Positions 43,939-52,748 of a stretch of 64,000 bases of DNA are shown here, piece by piece. Every line of letters begins with the position of its first letter. The first letter of the stretch is position 1. Under the pieces are notes generated by a model. That model had not been told where the DNA came from, made no database searches, and saw only the letters and a program-made list of their open reading frames with translations. The position numbers were made by a program, and so were the translations under genes. This DNA is from CAIWMF01 sp964402065 (GTDB lineage Bacteria; Verrucomicrobiota; Verrucomicrobiia; Chthoniobacterales; UBA6821): the NCBI GenBank assembly GCA_964402065.1, contig CAYOAN010000005.1, positions 1 through 64,000 of the forward strand. The letters run 5' to 3'.

Positions 43939-44278
43939 AGAGACGTAGCTAACCGTAGAAGGGCTGCGCGTTAAAAAAGAATTTAAAAGGCCATTTCTTT
44001 TAACAAGGGAAGCGTTCTATCCACAAAAATGAAGCGCTGTGTGAAAGAAAAACAACACTAGCATTGATAGCATCCTGAACGCGCTAGTATTGATTCTGAT
44101 GAGCAAGTTTACCAAATTGCTTCTTAAGTAAACGGCATGTGGCGATGAGCCTCGGTGCGCATCTTGTCTGCGCTGCTATTCTGCGCTCTTCGTTGCTTAA
44201 GAGCCAACGTTACTAATTTTATTGGAATGCTCTAGGGGGAGCTGGTTTGTCGGCTTTCAGCCTTTGCGGCCGGGATTC
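43939..44278. other. Intergenic region with degenerate family-A-like sequence
   Basis: This 340-bp convergent spacer (cdsZ and an EamA gene end here) ends with a family-A terminus (GGAATGCTCTA at 44224-44234). Fragments such as GATGAGCCTCGGTGCGCATC and TCTGCGCTCTTCGTTGC resemble the family-A body. No clean left end is visible. I see no gene or RNA. Confidence 0.45.
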
Positions 44279-45151
44279 TTATTTTTTCGTATTTACGATG
44301 TATGCTCCTACAATCGTTACGATGCCACCTGTAATTGCAATCCAAGAAGGAAGTTCTCCTAACAAGAGCCATCCTAGTAAAATCGAGGTGATTGGCATGA
44401 AGAACATGGAAGTAGAAGCGCGTGCAACAGCAACGCGAGACAGTGCAAATGTAAAGAGAGCATAGCAAATTGCTCCAGGCAGGATGCCGAGTAAAATGAC
44501 ATTGAAGGTAGCGAGCCACGGAACTTCTTGGACACGGGCAAAGAGCCCATGGCTGAGCGGGAAAAGTCCTAGAGTGCCTGCCCACATGGCCCATGAAACA
44601 ACCTCGAGTGGAGGGTAAGTTTTGACCATATGTTTAGTAAGAACTCCATAAACAGAGGCAGAGAGGACTGCTAAAAAAACAAGAAACGCACCAAAAGAAA
44701 ATTCAAAATGCCCTTTTGCTCCTAAACTTGTTACGGCGACGCCAGCAAATGCAATGAGAATGCCAGTCAAGCGAGAGCGGGAGAGTTTTTCATTGAGAAA
44801 AAAAGAGGCGCCAAGTGTGTTTCCAATAGGAAGAAAGGCGCCAATGAGAGCAGCTGTTCCTGCAGTAATAGTCTGTTCGCCAAGATTGATGCAAAAATTA
44901 TAAATGGTAAAACCTGTTATTCCCATGATGATCAAAGGGACCCAATGCGTGCTTTCAGGCAAGCGCCTTCCGCGTGCAAACCAAAATGGCAGAAGGGTCA
45001 TTGAGGCCACCAAATAGCGGCCAAATGCTAATTGCCCAGGCGTATAATAACGAATAGCGTAGCGAATCCCTACCCAGGCCCATCCCCAGCCGATGATGGC
45101 GACTAAGAGGCTTAAAAAAACAATCCAGGAAGAAGGTAATCGGCGAAACAT
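44279..45151 (-). CDS. EamA/DMT-superfamily transporter
   Basis: This 290-residue protein has ten predicted transmembrane helices in two five-helix EamA halves. IRYAIRYYTPGQLAFGRYLVASMTLLPF and the second-half AVARASTSMFFMPITSILLGWLLLGELPSWIAITGGIVTIVGAYIV are typical drug/metabolite exporter segments. The substrate is unknown; relatives export amino acids or metabolites. It stands alone, with a heptamer array directly before its ATG. Confidence 0.88.
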   Translation of the reverse strand: MFRRLPSSWIVFLSLLVAIIGWGWAWVGIRYAIRYYTPGQLAFGRYLVASMTLLPFWFARGRRLPESTHWVPLIIMGITGFTIYNFCINLGEQTITAGTAALIGAFLPIGNTLGASFFLNEKLSRSRLTGILIAFAGVAVTSLGAKGHFEFSFGAFLVFLAVLSASVYGVLTKHMVKTYPPLEVVSWAMWAGTLGLFPLSHGLFARVQEVPWLATFNVILLGILPGAICYALFTFALSRVAVARASTSMFFMPITSILLGWLLLGELPSWIAITGGIVTIVGAYIVNTKK

Positions 45152-45190
45152 GCAAGCAGGGTACAGAGTGTTGGTTTTAGGTTACAGAAA
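45152..45190 (-). promoter_or_regulatory. Tandem heptamer array before EamA gene
   Basis: On the minus strand, after a T-run, TGTAAC, TAAAAC, AACACT and TGTACC are spaced 7 bases apart. The last ends 8 nt before the ATG. No Shine-Dalgarno sequence. Confidence 0.6.
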
Positions 45191-45264
45191 AAAATGATGA
45201 CTAAGATGACATGGAGATGTCACGGTGTTAGTCAGAGAGACTTAATAGCAATGCCCTTCGATGC

Positions 45265-45569
45265 TAGAGCGTGTTAAAAATGCTAAAGCCACGTATTGCG
45301 GCGTCACTTCGGTGATCGAAGCCGCTAGTATGAGATCTATCGTCAAATTACTTAGAAATGACAATAAATTGACTTGCTCTTATTTAGGAAAAAGCAGCGG
45401 TCTTATCCCATCACGCTATCGTTGAGATAGCGCTCGGTCTTCGGCCTTGCCTTTTCTAAAAATCTCACCGTTCTTCGCTGTCATTTCTAAGTAATTTGAC
45501 GATAGACTGCGTTTCTGCTTCCCTCGTTCCTGGCGCTGCATCAGCTATCATATTTTTTAAAGCGCGCTA
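45265..45569. mobile_element. MITE-like element, family A (copy A5), interrupted by B2
   Basis: The left end TAGAGCGTGTTAAAAATGC and right end TATTTTTTAAAGCGCGCTA flank a family-A body that stops at TATGAGAT and resumes at ACTGCGTTTCTGC. The break holds a complete family-B element. Removing B2 and one TA leaves 140 bp, the same as copy A6 (141 bp). Confidence 0.88.
45348..45514. mobile_element. MITE-like element, family B (copy B2), nested in A5
   Basis: This 163-bp element (45350-45512) is flanked by TA on each side. Its ends are TCGTCAAATTACTTAGAAAT and ATTTCTAAGTAATTTGACGA, which are perfect complements. The interior hairpin is CGCTATCGTTGAGATAGCG. The compensating C/G change at both ends (TCGTC instead of TAGTC) keeps the inverted repeat perfect. 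Confidence 0.92.
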
Positions 45570-45750
45570 AGCTATCAAATGGTATCAACATTTTTAAAAA
45601 AAAGGTAAACTTGTGTTATTAAGAGCATCCTTTTCCATGGCGTTCATTTTGTTACAGCTCTTTGTAAGCAAATAAACTTTTAAGGGAATAAGAAATTTGC
45701 AGGCAAAAAATTACTTTTCGCTTTCAGTGAAATAGGTATTATCAGCGACA

Positions 45751-46017
45751 ATGATCAAATATATTTTCTTTGTTTTTACAGTGCTCCTAGGAGCGGTTCA
45801 TGCTGCAGAACCAGCAACGCAAAATACGACGCCTTACCCTCTGAAAATTTGTATCGTCTCTGGCGATAAGCTTGGGCAGATGGGAGCACCGACAGTCATT
45901 AATTATAAGGGCACAGAACTGCAATTTTGTTGTAAAGACTGCCTCAAAGATTTTGAAAAAGATCCTGAGAAATATTTAAAACGGCTTCATGACGCAGAAC
46001 AGAAGCCAAGAAACTAA
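45751..46017 (+). CDS. Exported YHS/TRASH-like metal-binding protein
   Basis: This 88-residue protein has a signal peptide (MIKYIFFVFTVLLGAVHA) and a small domain with Cys in KICIVSGDKLG and CCKDC, followed by LKDFEKDPEKYLKRL. The C-x(n)-CxxC plus FxxxPxKY ending is the YHS/TRASH pattern of heavy-metal (often copper) binding modules. It probably acts in the periplasm. TATTAT ends exactly 8 nt before the ATG. The aminopeptidase gene follows after 40 bp. Confidence 0.8.
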   Translation: MIKYIFFVFTVLLGAVHAAEPATQNTTPYPLKICIVSGDKLGQMGAPTVINYKGTELQFCCKDCLKDFEKDPEKYLKRLHDAEQKPRN

Positions 46018-46038
46018 AAGATACGGGATTCGTTTTTT

Positions 46039-46057
46039 CCTGTAACCAGCAACCTGT
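46039..46057 (+). promoter_or_regulatory. Short heptamer array before M29 aminopeptidase gene
   Basis: After a T-run, TGTAAC and AGCAAC with C spacers lead into TGT-ATG. This is a short, two-unit version of the array. Confidence 0.45.
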
Positions 46058-47221
46058 ATGTCTGTTCTCCACTATCAGGCTCTCACCGAAATTCTTACTG
46101 GCCATTCTACAAAAGTCAGGGCAGGAGAAAAAGTTCTCATCGATGCTCATGACATTCCTGAAGAATTTGTCATTGCCTTAGTCAAGGCTGTTAAAGCTCG
46201 AGGAGGAATTCCATTTGTGCAGTTGCATACAGGACGTATTTCACGGGAGCTTGCATACGCAGTGACTCCAGAGCAAGCAAAGACCTTGCTAGCGATTGAT
46301 CTGGCTCGCATCCAAAAAATGCAAGTCTACATAGGGATTCGCGGGAGCCATAACATCACAGAAATGTCTGATGTTCCGGAAAAATCAATGCAGCTCCTTT
46401 CTTCGACGTTGCGTCCTGCCATTGATCATCGTGTGAATAAAACACGGTGGGTTGTGTTACGTTGGCCAACAGCCGCTATGGCACAGCAAGCTCAAATGAG
46501 TACGGAGGCTTTTGAGGAATTTTATTTTCGAGCCACCACCTTTGACTATGCGCGGATGCAAGGAGGCATGAAAGTTCTTAAAAAACTGATGGACAAAACA
46601 GATCGCGTCCATATCAAGGGGCCTGGGACAGATTTGCGCTTCAGTATAAAGAAAATTGGAGCTGTTGCCTGCGGAGGAGAATTCAATATTCCAGATGGGG
46701 AAGTTTTTTCCTGTCCTGTAAAAAATTCTGTCGAAGGCTACATTACGTTTAACGCGCCTACTCTTTATCGTGGGATTGCTTTTGACCAAATTCATCTTAA
46801 GTTTGATGAAGGGAAAATTATTCATGCTACGGCGAATAATACAGAAGCCCTCAATAAAATTCTTAACACTGATGCAGGTGCGCGCTACATAGGAGAATTT
46901 TCGCTTGGCTTTCATCCGTTGATCTTGCATCCCATGCGCGACATTCTTTTTGATGAGAAAATTGCAGGCTCGTTCCATTTTACGCCAGGACAGGCTTATG
47001 AAGTCGCTGGCAATGGCAACAAGAGCGCTGTCCATTGGGATATGGTTGCTATTCAACGGAAGGATTATGGAGGAGGGGAAATTTGGTTTGACGGAAAGCT
47101 GGTTCGTAAAGATGGGCTGTTTGTGCCAAAAGCGCTACAGGTTCTTAATCCAGATGCCTTGCTAAAAAAGGGAGTGGTCTCCAAGAACGCCAAGAAAAAA
47201 GCTGGAAGGATGAAGCCTTAG
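46058..47221 (+). CDS. M29-family metallo-aminopeptidase
   Basis: This 387-residue protein resembles AmpS/PepS/aminopeptidase T. The two-metal site is recognisable: Glu in NIPDGEVF, Glu in DAGARYIGEFSLG, and the His/Asp pair near the end in SAVHWDMV, with the GSFHFTPGQAYEVAGNGNKS loop between. The N-terminal domain has IRGSHNITEMSDV. It removes N-terminal residues from peptides in the cytoplasm. A basic tail (KKKAGRMKP) ends the protein. Confidence 0.88.
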   Translation: MSVLHYQALTEILTGHSTKVRAGEKVLIDAHDIPEEFVIALVKAVKARGGIPFVQLHTGRISRELAYAVTPEQAKTLLAIDLARIQKMQVYIGIRGSHNITEMSDVPEKSMQLLSSTLRPAIDHRVNKTRWVVLRWPTAAMAQQAQMSTEAFEEFYFRATTFDYARMQGGMKVLKKLMDKTDRVHIKGPGTDLRFSIKKIGAVACGGEFNIPDGEVFSCPVKNSVEGYITFNAPTLYRGIAFDQIHLKFDEGKIIHATANNTEALNKILNTDAGARYIGEFSLGFHPLILHPMRDILFDEKIAGSFHFTPGQAYEVAGNGNKSAVHWDMVAIQRKDYGGGEIWFDGKLVRKDGLFVPKALQVLNPDALLKKGVVSKNAKKKAGRMKP

Positions 47222-47297
47222 GGAGCAAGCTGTCCTTTTAATTTTTAAGCAGGGCTTCCTTCTTTTTTGCGGTCTTTTGGTTCTATTAATTTTTCAT

Positions 47298-47813
47298 ATG
47301 TTCCAACGTTTTCTTCAACATTTTCAGGAGCTTTGGACTCGGTTTATCACCCAACGCGATCGCCCCCATGCAATGGCCGGAGGGTTATCCATCGGTGTTT
47401 TTTTTGGATTTATTCCAACGTTTGGATTTAAAACACTTTTAGCAATAGGAAGTTCTTTTTGCCTTCGCTGTAACACGATTGCTGCGATCGTTGGGGTGAC
47501 ACTACACGATGTCTTTTTTTGGATGTGGCCGTTTTTATTTCGCTTGGAATTCCAAATTGGGCATTGGTTATTAAGCAATCCTCATACCTTTGCTCCAAAG
47601 TTAGTGCGCTCCGACTTTCACATGTCAGAGATCATGCAATGGGATAACTTTATTGACGTTGGCCTGCCGCTCCTTGTTGGATCGATTGTAATAGGAATTC
47701 CACTCTCGCTTCTCATGTATGGGGTAACGCTTTTTTGGATGCACCGTCGTGAAAGGCAGAGGATCAAGCCGGCTCACGACAAGAGCATCAAAGATAGCAA
47801 CGACAAAACTTGA
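47298..47813 (+). CDS. DUF2062 membrane protein
   Basis: This 171-residue protein from ATG 47298 (a TTG at 47277 is possible) has three transmembrane helices and the DUF2062 hallmark PHAMAGGLSIGVFFGFIPTFGFKTLLAI near the start, with an RCNTIAAIVG loop. Members of this family are often near glycosyltransferases; the function is unknown. It ends in a Lys-rich tail. Confidence 0.82.
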   Translation: MFQRFLQHFQELWTRFITQRDRPHAMAGGLSIGVFFGFIPTFGFKTLLAIGSSFCLRCNTIAAIVGVTLHDVFFWMWPFLFRLEFQIGHWLLSNPHTFAPKLVRSDFHMSEIMQWDNFIDVGLPLLVGSIVIGIPLSLLMYGVTLFWMHRRERQRIKPAHDKSIKDSNDKT

Positions 47814-47859
47814 TGACGAGGGCGACGTTGCTTTTGAGCTGAACGTGTTGCAACCTAAT

Positions 47860-47949
47860 TAAGGTAGCTAGCTCACCTTTCAGCTTCTTCCTTATCCTAA
47901 GAAAAAAAGTCTGCGCTTCTAACACACCTTCTCAATTTAATACGCTATA
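47860..47949. mobile_element. Partial MITE-like element, family C (copy C3)
   Basis: Only the right half is recognisable: CCTTATCCTAAGAAAAAAAG, then GCGCTTCTAACACACCTTC and the end CAATTTAATACGCTA followed by TA. The left end is missing. The element lies directly after the DUF2062 gene. Confidence 0.7.
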
Positions 47950-47990
47950 AATTAAAAACCTTAATTCCAGAGAGGTTCTTGACTTCGTAA

Positions 47991-48075
47991 TATAGTCAAA
48001 TTACTTAGAAATGACAAAAAATTGATTTGATCTTATTTAGGGAAAAGCAGCGTTCTCATCCCATCACGTTAATGT
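47991..48075. mobile_element. Partial MITE-like element, family B (copy B5)
   Basis: The left end TAGTCAAATTACTTAGAAAT and about 60 bp of the B body (to ATCCCATCACGTTAATG) are conserved; the right half is absent. It is truncated at the point where intact copies form the internal hairpin. From 48076 to 48201 nothing recognisable is seen. Confidence 0.75.
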
Positions 48076-48201
48076 TAATGGGATGCGCTTTCTTCCAATT
48101 GAGATTGTGAGGTTATCCAGCACGGCGTTGCAGCTGAAGGTAGGGGCAGTCGCAAACGCTCAATCTCCGAAACTAGCTCTTAAAGCAAGTTGACATAACG
48201 A

Positions 48202-49788
48202 CTACACAGAGAGTTCCTGATTCGTCACGGCGTTGTGGATGATAAATTTCTCAATATGAAGCGAGGAATCGCTGCGGAAACTTAAGCGGCTGGCATAACG
48301 ACGTTGAATGTCAGCCAAGAGCTCGTCATCTTCATGGCGCAAACGGTTGAGAAGATCAGGATGAACAGTTACTTTGAATTCATGGACTTCATCTTGATGG
48401 CGTTTCATCAAGGTATGCAACGCACGTTGTAATTCCACGCTCATGGTCATAACGCTTTTTACGACGCCTTTTCCTCCGCAATAAATGCAATGACTGTAAA
48501 GTGAGCTGGAAAGGCTTTCTTGAGCCCGCTGGCGAGTCATTTCCATGAGGCCGAGAGGAGAAATTGGGAGAACATGCGTGCGAGCTTTGTCCCGCTTTAA
48601 GCGGTCACGCATACGGTGATAGACCGCCTGTTGGTCCTTGCGGCTCTTCATGTCGATAAAATCGCAAACGATGAGGCCTCCGATATTGCGCAACCGTAAT
48701 TGACGTGCGATTTCATCAGCTGCTTCAAGATTGGTTTGGAGTAATGTTTTTTCCATGTCCTTATTTCCTTTGTTGCGACCGGTATTGACGTCAACAGTGA
48801 TCATCGCTTCGGTTTCATCGATGACCAAATAGCCGCCACAAGGAAGCCAGACTTGGCGTAAGAAGGCTTTATCAATCTGTGCTTGAACATCAAAATGATC
48901 AAAGATTGGTTTTGAACCACTGTAATGGTGGATCGCCTTTCGTGCTCGCTTTGAAATAGGAGTGACAAGGGCTTGCATTCTTTCGACTTCTTTTAAGTCA
49001 TCAATATGAACTTCATCAACGGTTTCAGTGAGAAAATCGCGAACAGTACGTGCAATGAGGTCAGGCTCGAGCATCAGCGTGCTTGCTGCTGGTTTTTCCT
49101 GCATGCCGCTTTCTATCTGCTTCCATTGATCAAGTAAAATGGATAGATCGCGAACAAAAAAACGAGCTTTCTGTCCTTCTCCAGCAGTACGAATGATGAT
49201 GCCCATGCCATCGGGGAGAGAGAGTTCGGTGAGGATTTTGCGAAGGCGTTGACGTTCCTTGGAATCTTCAATCTTGCGAGAGATACCACATTGATCATTG
49301 AAGGGCATCAGGACCATGTAGCGACCAGCCAAGCTGATGTTTGTAGTAACGCGGGGTCCTTTGTTTCCAATGGGACCTTTGGTTACCTGCACCATGACCT
49401 CTGAGCCAACTGGATAAATAGAAGGAATATCCTTGGCGGTGATTTTTTTCTTAGAGGCAGCAGAAGAAGTGTTAGAGCGCTGAACAGCTTCAATGCCACT
49501 ATCAAGAGCTGCTGGCATGGCATCCCAAAAATGAAGGAAAGCATTTTTTTCATAACCAATATCAACAAACATTGCTTTCAAGCCATGTTCGATGTTACGG
49601 ACTTTGCCTTTAAAAATTCCAGCAACGATATTGCGGTCGGTCTCTCGTTCGATAGAATACTCTTCCAGCTGGCCATCTTCTAAGAGAGCGACCCGTTTTT
49701 CGAGCTTTTCAGCACTAATGATGAGCTTGACTTTAGGTCCTTTCTTGCGGACTCCTAAAAAGCGTTTAACAGTTTCAATGAGGTTCAA
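48202..49788 (-). CDS. rng: Ribonuclease E/G family endoribonuclease
   Basis: This 528-residue protein has an N-terminal S1 RNA-binding domain (about 50-140, GIFKGKVRNIEHGLKAMFVDIGYEKNAFLH), the catalytic core with metal-binding Asp residues in ITVDVNTGRN and GGLIVCDFIDMKSR, and the zinc-link CIYCGGKGVV. The short length without a C-terminal scaffold is RNase G-like. It processes rRNA 5' ends and decays mRNA. It lies downstream of the mre genes as in many bacteria. Confidence 0.93.
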   Translation of the reverse strand: MNLIETVKRFLGVRKKGPKVKLIISAEKLEKRVALLEDGQLEEYSIERETDRNIVAGIFKGKVRNIEHGLKAMFVDIGYEKNAFLHFWDAMPAALDSGIEAVQRSNTSSAASKKKITAKDIPSIYPVGSEVMVQVTKGPIGNKGPRVTTNISLAGRYMVLMPFNDQCGISRKIEDSKERQRLRKILTELSLPDGMGIIIRTAGEGQKARFFVRDLSILLDQWKQIESGMQEKPAASTLMLEPDLIARTVRDFLTETVDEVHIDDLKEVERMQALVTPISKRARKAIHHYSGSKPIFDHFDVQAQIDKAFLRQVWLPCGGYLVIDETEAMITVDVNTGRNKGNKDMEKTLLQTNLEAADEIARQLRLRNIGGLIVCDFIDMKSRKDQQAVYHRMRDRLKRDKARTHVLPISPLGLMEMTRQRAQESLSSSLYSHCIYCGGKGVVKSVMTMSVELQRALHTLMKRHQDEVHEFKVTVHPDLLNRLRHEDDELLADIQRRYASRLSFRSDSSLHIEKFIIHNAVTNQELSV

Positions 49789-49903
49789 GGGTAAAAAAAA
49801 GTTAAGAGGTTTTTGAATTTATACAAAGGGGGATAAAGTCCTTATTGTAACAAATTTTTTACCAATGTAACGGATATTGTTTTAGCAGCGAGGTGTAACC
49901 TGA

Positions 49904-52093
49904 TTACCGGTTTTTTGCTGCAGATCTTCCTCCGCCCAAAAAGTTAAATAATTTTTGAAGCCCCTCTTGCTGGCGAGGTTTGTTTTTTACATGGCCTTGA
50001 GCATCTGCTTCTTCATTAATATCAGGAGTAGCTGAGGAGTTCTTTGAAAGGTTGCTTTGAGGAGATGCATCCATTGGTGAATCTCCATTATCAATATCAG
50101 TGCCATAGCTCGAAGGGGTGGCATTTTTAAAATCAATGCTAGTGATATGTTTGAAATTACCAAGTGCAGGAGGAAGAGATGTCATTTTAACTTCTTTTCC
50201 CGCATCCATGGCAAAGATTTCCTCTAAAATTTTTGCCCCAATCGGAGCTGCCACAGCCCCGCCAGACTTTGCGCCTTGAACTAAAACAGCGACAACATAT
50301 TGAGGGTCATCATAAGGAGCAAAGCAGAGAAACCAAGTGTGATTGTCCTTGTTGCGACCGCGCCAGAACTGTGCGGTGCCCGTCTTTCCCGCAACGATGA
50401 CGTTTTTAAGTTGTGCTTTCCTCGCTGTCCCTCCCTCTTCATTGACCACTTTGCGCATGCCGAGGCGTACTTTTTCAATTTGGGAATCCGTAAAGCCTTC
50501 TTTTTTCAGATCAGTTCGAATTTTAGGATGATTCTCTTCCAGGATGATGCCGTCTTTATCGACCACTTTTTCTACCAGAGAAGGTTCATAACAATTCCCC
50601 CTATTTGCGACGGCTGCAGCTGTCATGGCCATTTGAACAGGGGTTGCCAAAACAAAGCCTTGCCCAATCGAAACATTGGCGGTGTAACCGGCGCTCCAAC
50701 GTTCTTGTGGGGCGTTGGCTGCAAGCCATGCGGGTCCTGGGAGGACTCCGGTAGCCTCGCTGTTAAGGGGTAATCCGGTCCGTTGCCCCAGTCCTAACAT
50801 TGTTCCAACGGTGTCGATTTGATCAATGCCTGCCGCGTTTCCATATTGATAGAAAAAAGCATTGCACGAATGTTTGATTGCGTCACTCAATTCCTGCTTG
50901 CCATGAGGAGGAAGAGGCGGCTTTGCGGTCAACACCCAACATTTCATAAACTTGTCTCCATATTGAACTCCGCCAGTGCAAGTAAATGGCTGATTCTCAA
51001 TTCCTGCACGAATGCCAGCTAGCGCTGTGCAGAGCTTGAAGGTTGATCCAGGGGCATAAGCACTCAGGGCGCGATCTGTGAGAGGGTCGGTTTCATCTTT
51101 GCTCAGCACATCCCAATCTTTTTTTGAAATGGCAGGAATAAATTGATTCGGATCAAACGATGGGACAGAGGCCATTGCTAAAATTTCCCCGTTTTTGGGA
51201 TTAACGACCACAGCAGCTCCTCGACCGACGACGCGTAATGCTTGTTCAACAATATACTGAATGCGTGCGTCGATTGTTAAATAAACAGTTGCTCCTTGTT
51301 TGGGGGCAATTTCTTGAGACTCTTCTTCAATTTGCCCGTGTGCATTACGTCTTAAAATACGAACGCCTGGGGTTCCTTTGAGGTAGTCGTTGTAAGCTAA
51401 TTCGATTTGAGCTTTTCCAACAAGATCAGGTTCGTAAAAATTAAATTGGCGTGCTTCTTTTTGATCAATTTCTTTTGGGACGCCAACATACCCGAAAAGA
51501 TGTGAGGCTAGTGCGCCGTAAACATAGTGACGAACTGGTTGCAAGGTTACCGAGACGCCAGGAAGATCCAGATTGTTTTCGCTAAAACGAGCCATTGTTT
51601 CAAAGTCAAGATCTTGCTGATAAGAAAATGGCACCTCAATATTGTTGCGATAGTGAACTTGAAGTTTCCGAGTGTTGTAATCTCCGGCAAGGCCTAACTT
51701 CTCAAGTCGTGGAATAATCGACGAGTTAACAATTTTGACAATGTCAGGCTCTTCTTTGTTAATGGGCATCCCATGATCAAACCCACGATAGTGGATCATA
51801 GGAAGGTAGCCTTCTTGTTCTTTAAAGGCTCTGACAACGTCAGGAAGGTAAAAGTTGACTTCCAAGCTTGCGCGGTTTTCAACCAAGGGAATGCCATTTC
51901 GGTCGCAAATTTCACCCCGTACAGCAGGTAGGCGGACTGTTAATTCGGAGTGGTTTTTAATTTTGGCTTTGTAGCGACTGCCACAAACGATTTGAACATA
52001 CCAAAGCTTAACAATGAGAATACAAAAAGCAGCAGCAACAAATCCTGATAAGATGAGGATTTGACGATGGGCTTTTAATGATTGTTGGCGCAC
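49904..52093 (-). CDS. mrdA: Penicillin-binding protein 2 (elongation transpeptidase)
   Basis: This 729-residue bitopic protein has a transmembrane helix (about 12-32), a pedestal domain (LPAVRGEICDRNGIPLVEN) and a C-terminal transpeptidase domain. Active-site motifs are SxxK (APGSTFK), SxN (SCN in AIKHSCNAFFYQYG) and KTG (VAGKTGTAQFWRG). It crosslinks peptidoglycan in the elongasome with MreBCD, whose genes are upstream. The usual partner gene rodA is absent from the window. An Asn/Ser-rich tail of about 90 residues is extra. The start is GTG. Confidence 0.94.
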   Translation of the reverse strand: MRQQSLKAHRQILILSGFVAAAFCILIVKLWYVQIVCGSRYKAKIKNHSELTVRLPAVRGEICDRNGIPLVENRASLEVNFYLPDVVRAFKEQEGYLPMIHYRGFDHGMPINKEEPDIVKIVNSSIIPRLEKLGLAGDYNTRKLQVHYRNNIEVPFSYQQDLDFETMARFSENNLDLPGVSVTLQPVRHYVYGALASHLFGYVGVPKEIDQKEARQFNFYEPDLVGKAQIELAYNDYLKGTPGVRILRRNAHGQIEEESQEIAPKQGATVYLTIDARIQYIVEQALRVVGRGAAVVVNPKNGEILAMASVPSFDPNQFIPAISKKDWDVLSKDETDPLTDRALSAYAPGSTFKLCTALAGIRAGIENQPFTCTGGVQYGDKFMKCWVLTAKPPLPPHGKQELSDAIKHSCNAFFYQYGNAAGIDQIDTVGTMLGLGQRTGLPLNSEATGVLPGPAWLAANAPQERWSAGYTANVSIGQGFVLATPVQMAMTAAAVANRGNCYEPSLVEKVVDKDGIILEENHPKIRTDLKKEGFTDSQIEKVRLGMRKVVNEEGGTARKAQLKNVIVAGKTGTAQFWRGRNKDNHTWFLCFAPYDDPQYVVAVLVQGAKSGGAVAAPIGAKILEEIFAMDAGKEVKMTSLPPALGNFKHITSIDFKNATPSSYGTDIDNGDSPMDASPQSNLSKNSSATPDINEEADAQGHVKNKPRQQEGLQKLFNFLGGGRSAAKNR

Positions 52094-52133
52094 GGTGAGA
52101 AGAGGCTATAGGCTAAGGGTTGAAGACTGAAGG
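52094..52133 (-). promoter_or_regulatory. Tandem heptamer array before mrdA
   Basis: On the minus strand TTCAGT, TTCAAC, CTTAGC and TATAGC are spaced 7 bases apart. The last is 11 nt before the GTG start. It lies between mreD and mrdA. Confidence 0.55.
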
Positions 52134-52167
52134 GGTTTAATGAATAGCATGAGGTGCATTGTAAAGC

Positions 52168-52692
52168 CTATGCCTTTCTGCTGGGCGGCAACAAAAACTG
52201 CAAGCTGTAGTAGAGCAAGGGAGCTAGGAGCAGCGCAATAGCAGAGGGAATGGCAATCAGCATGAGTGTTGCCGGGGTGATGCTAAAAGAGTCATGATGC
52301 CATGCGATCAAGATCCATTCTCCCACCAGGAGTGAAGCGGTGCAGAAGGCGCCTCCCAATGCGTGTAGCTCCCATCTGATTCCATCGGTCAATTCTGTTA
52401 TGAATTGGAGTAACAAAGTCCAACTTATGAAAAAGAAAATAAACCAGCCGAGAGCGATCTCTGGACGATGAGCATTAAAAGAGAGGGTCAAGAGCCCTTC
52501 GAGCGCTCCAGTCATGAAACCAAAGAGTAATGCTGCAGGGAGAGAAAGGATGAGTGCAGCAAAACAAAAAACTAAGGGCGTGAGGTAAAGGTGGATTTGA
52601 TAAAATCCAATGGCTCCCGAAAAAGTATCCTGTGCAACCTGTGCGATGAGGAGCAGTACGAGAAGAAAGAAAAAAGAGAAAAGAATTTTCAT
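52168..52692 (-). CDS. mreD: MreD-like rod shape-determining membrane protein
   Basis: This 174-residue protein has five to six hydrophobic segments. Sequence identity to MreD is low, as is normal, but size, topology, the LYLTPLVFCFAALILSLPAALLFGFMTGALEGLL stretch and the position between mreC and mrdA support the assignment. The ATG at 52692 is preferred over an upstream TTG. Confidence 0.75.
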   Translation of the reverse strand: MKILFSFFFLLVLLLIAQVAQDTFSGAIGFYQIHLYLTPLVFCFAALILSLPAALLFGFMTGALEGLLTLSFNAHRPEIALGWFIFFFISWTLLLQFITELTDGIRWELHALGGAFCTASLLVGEWILIAWHHDSFSITPATLMLIAIPSAIALLLAPLLYYSLQFLLPPSRKA

Positions 52693-52748
52693 AAAAGGGA
52701 CGTCATTCCACAAGCGGAAGAAATATTTTCTAGAAAAGAAATGAAACT

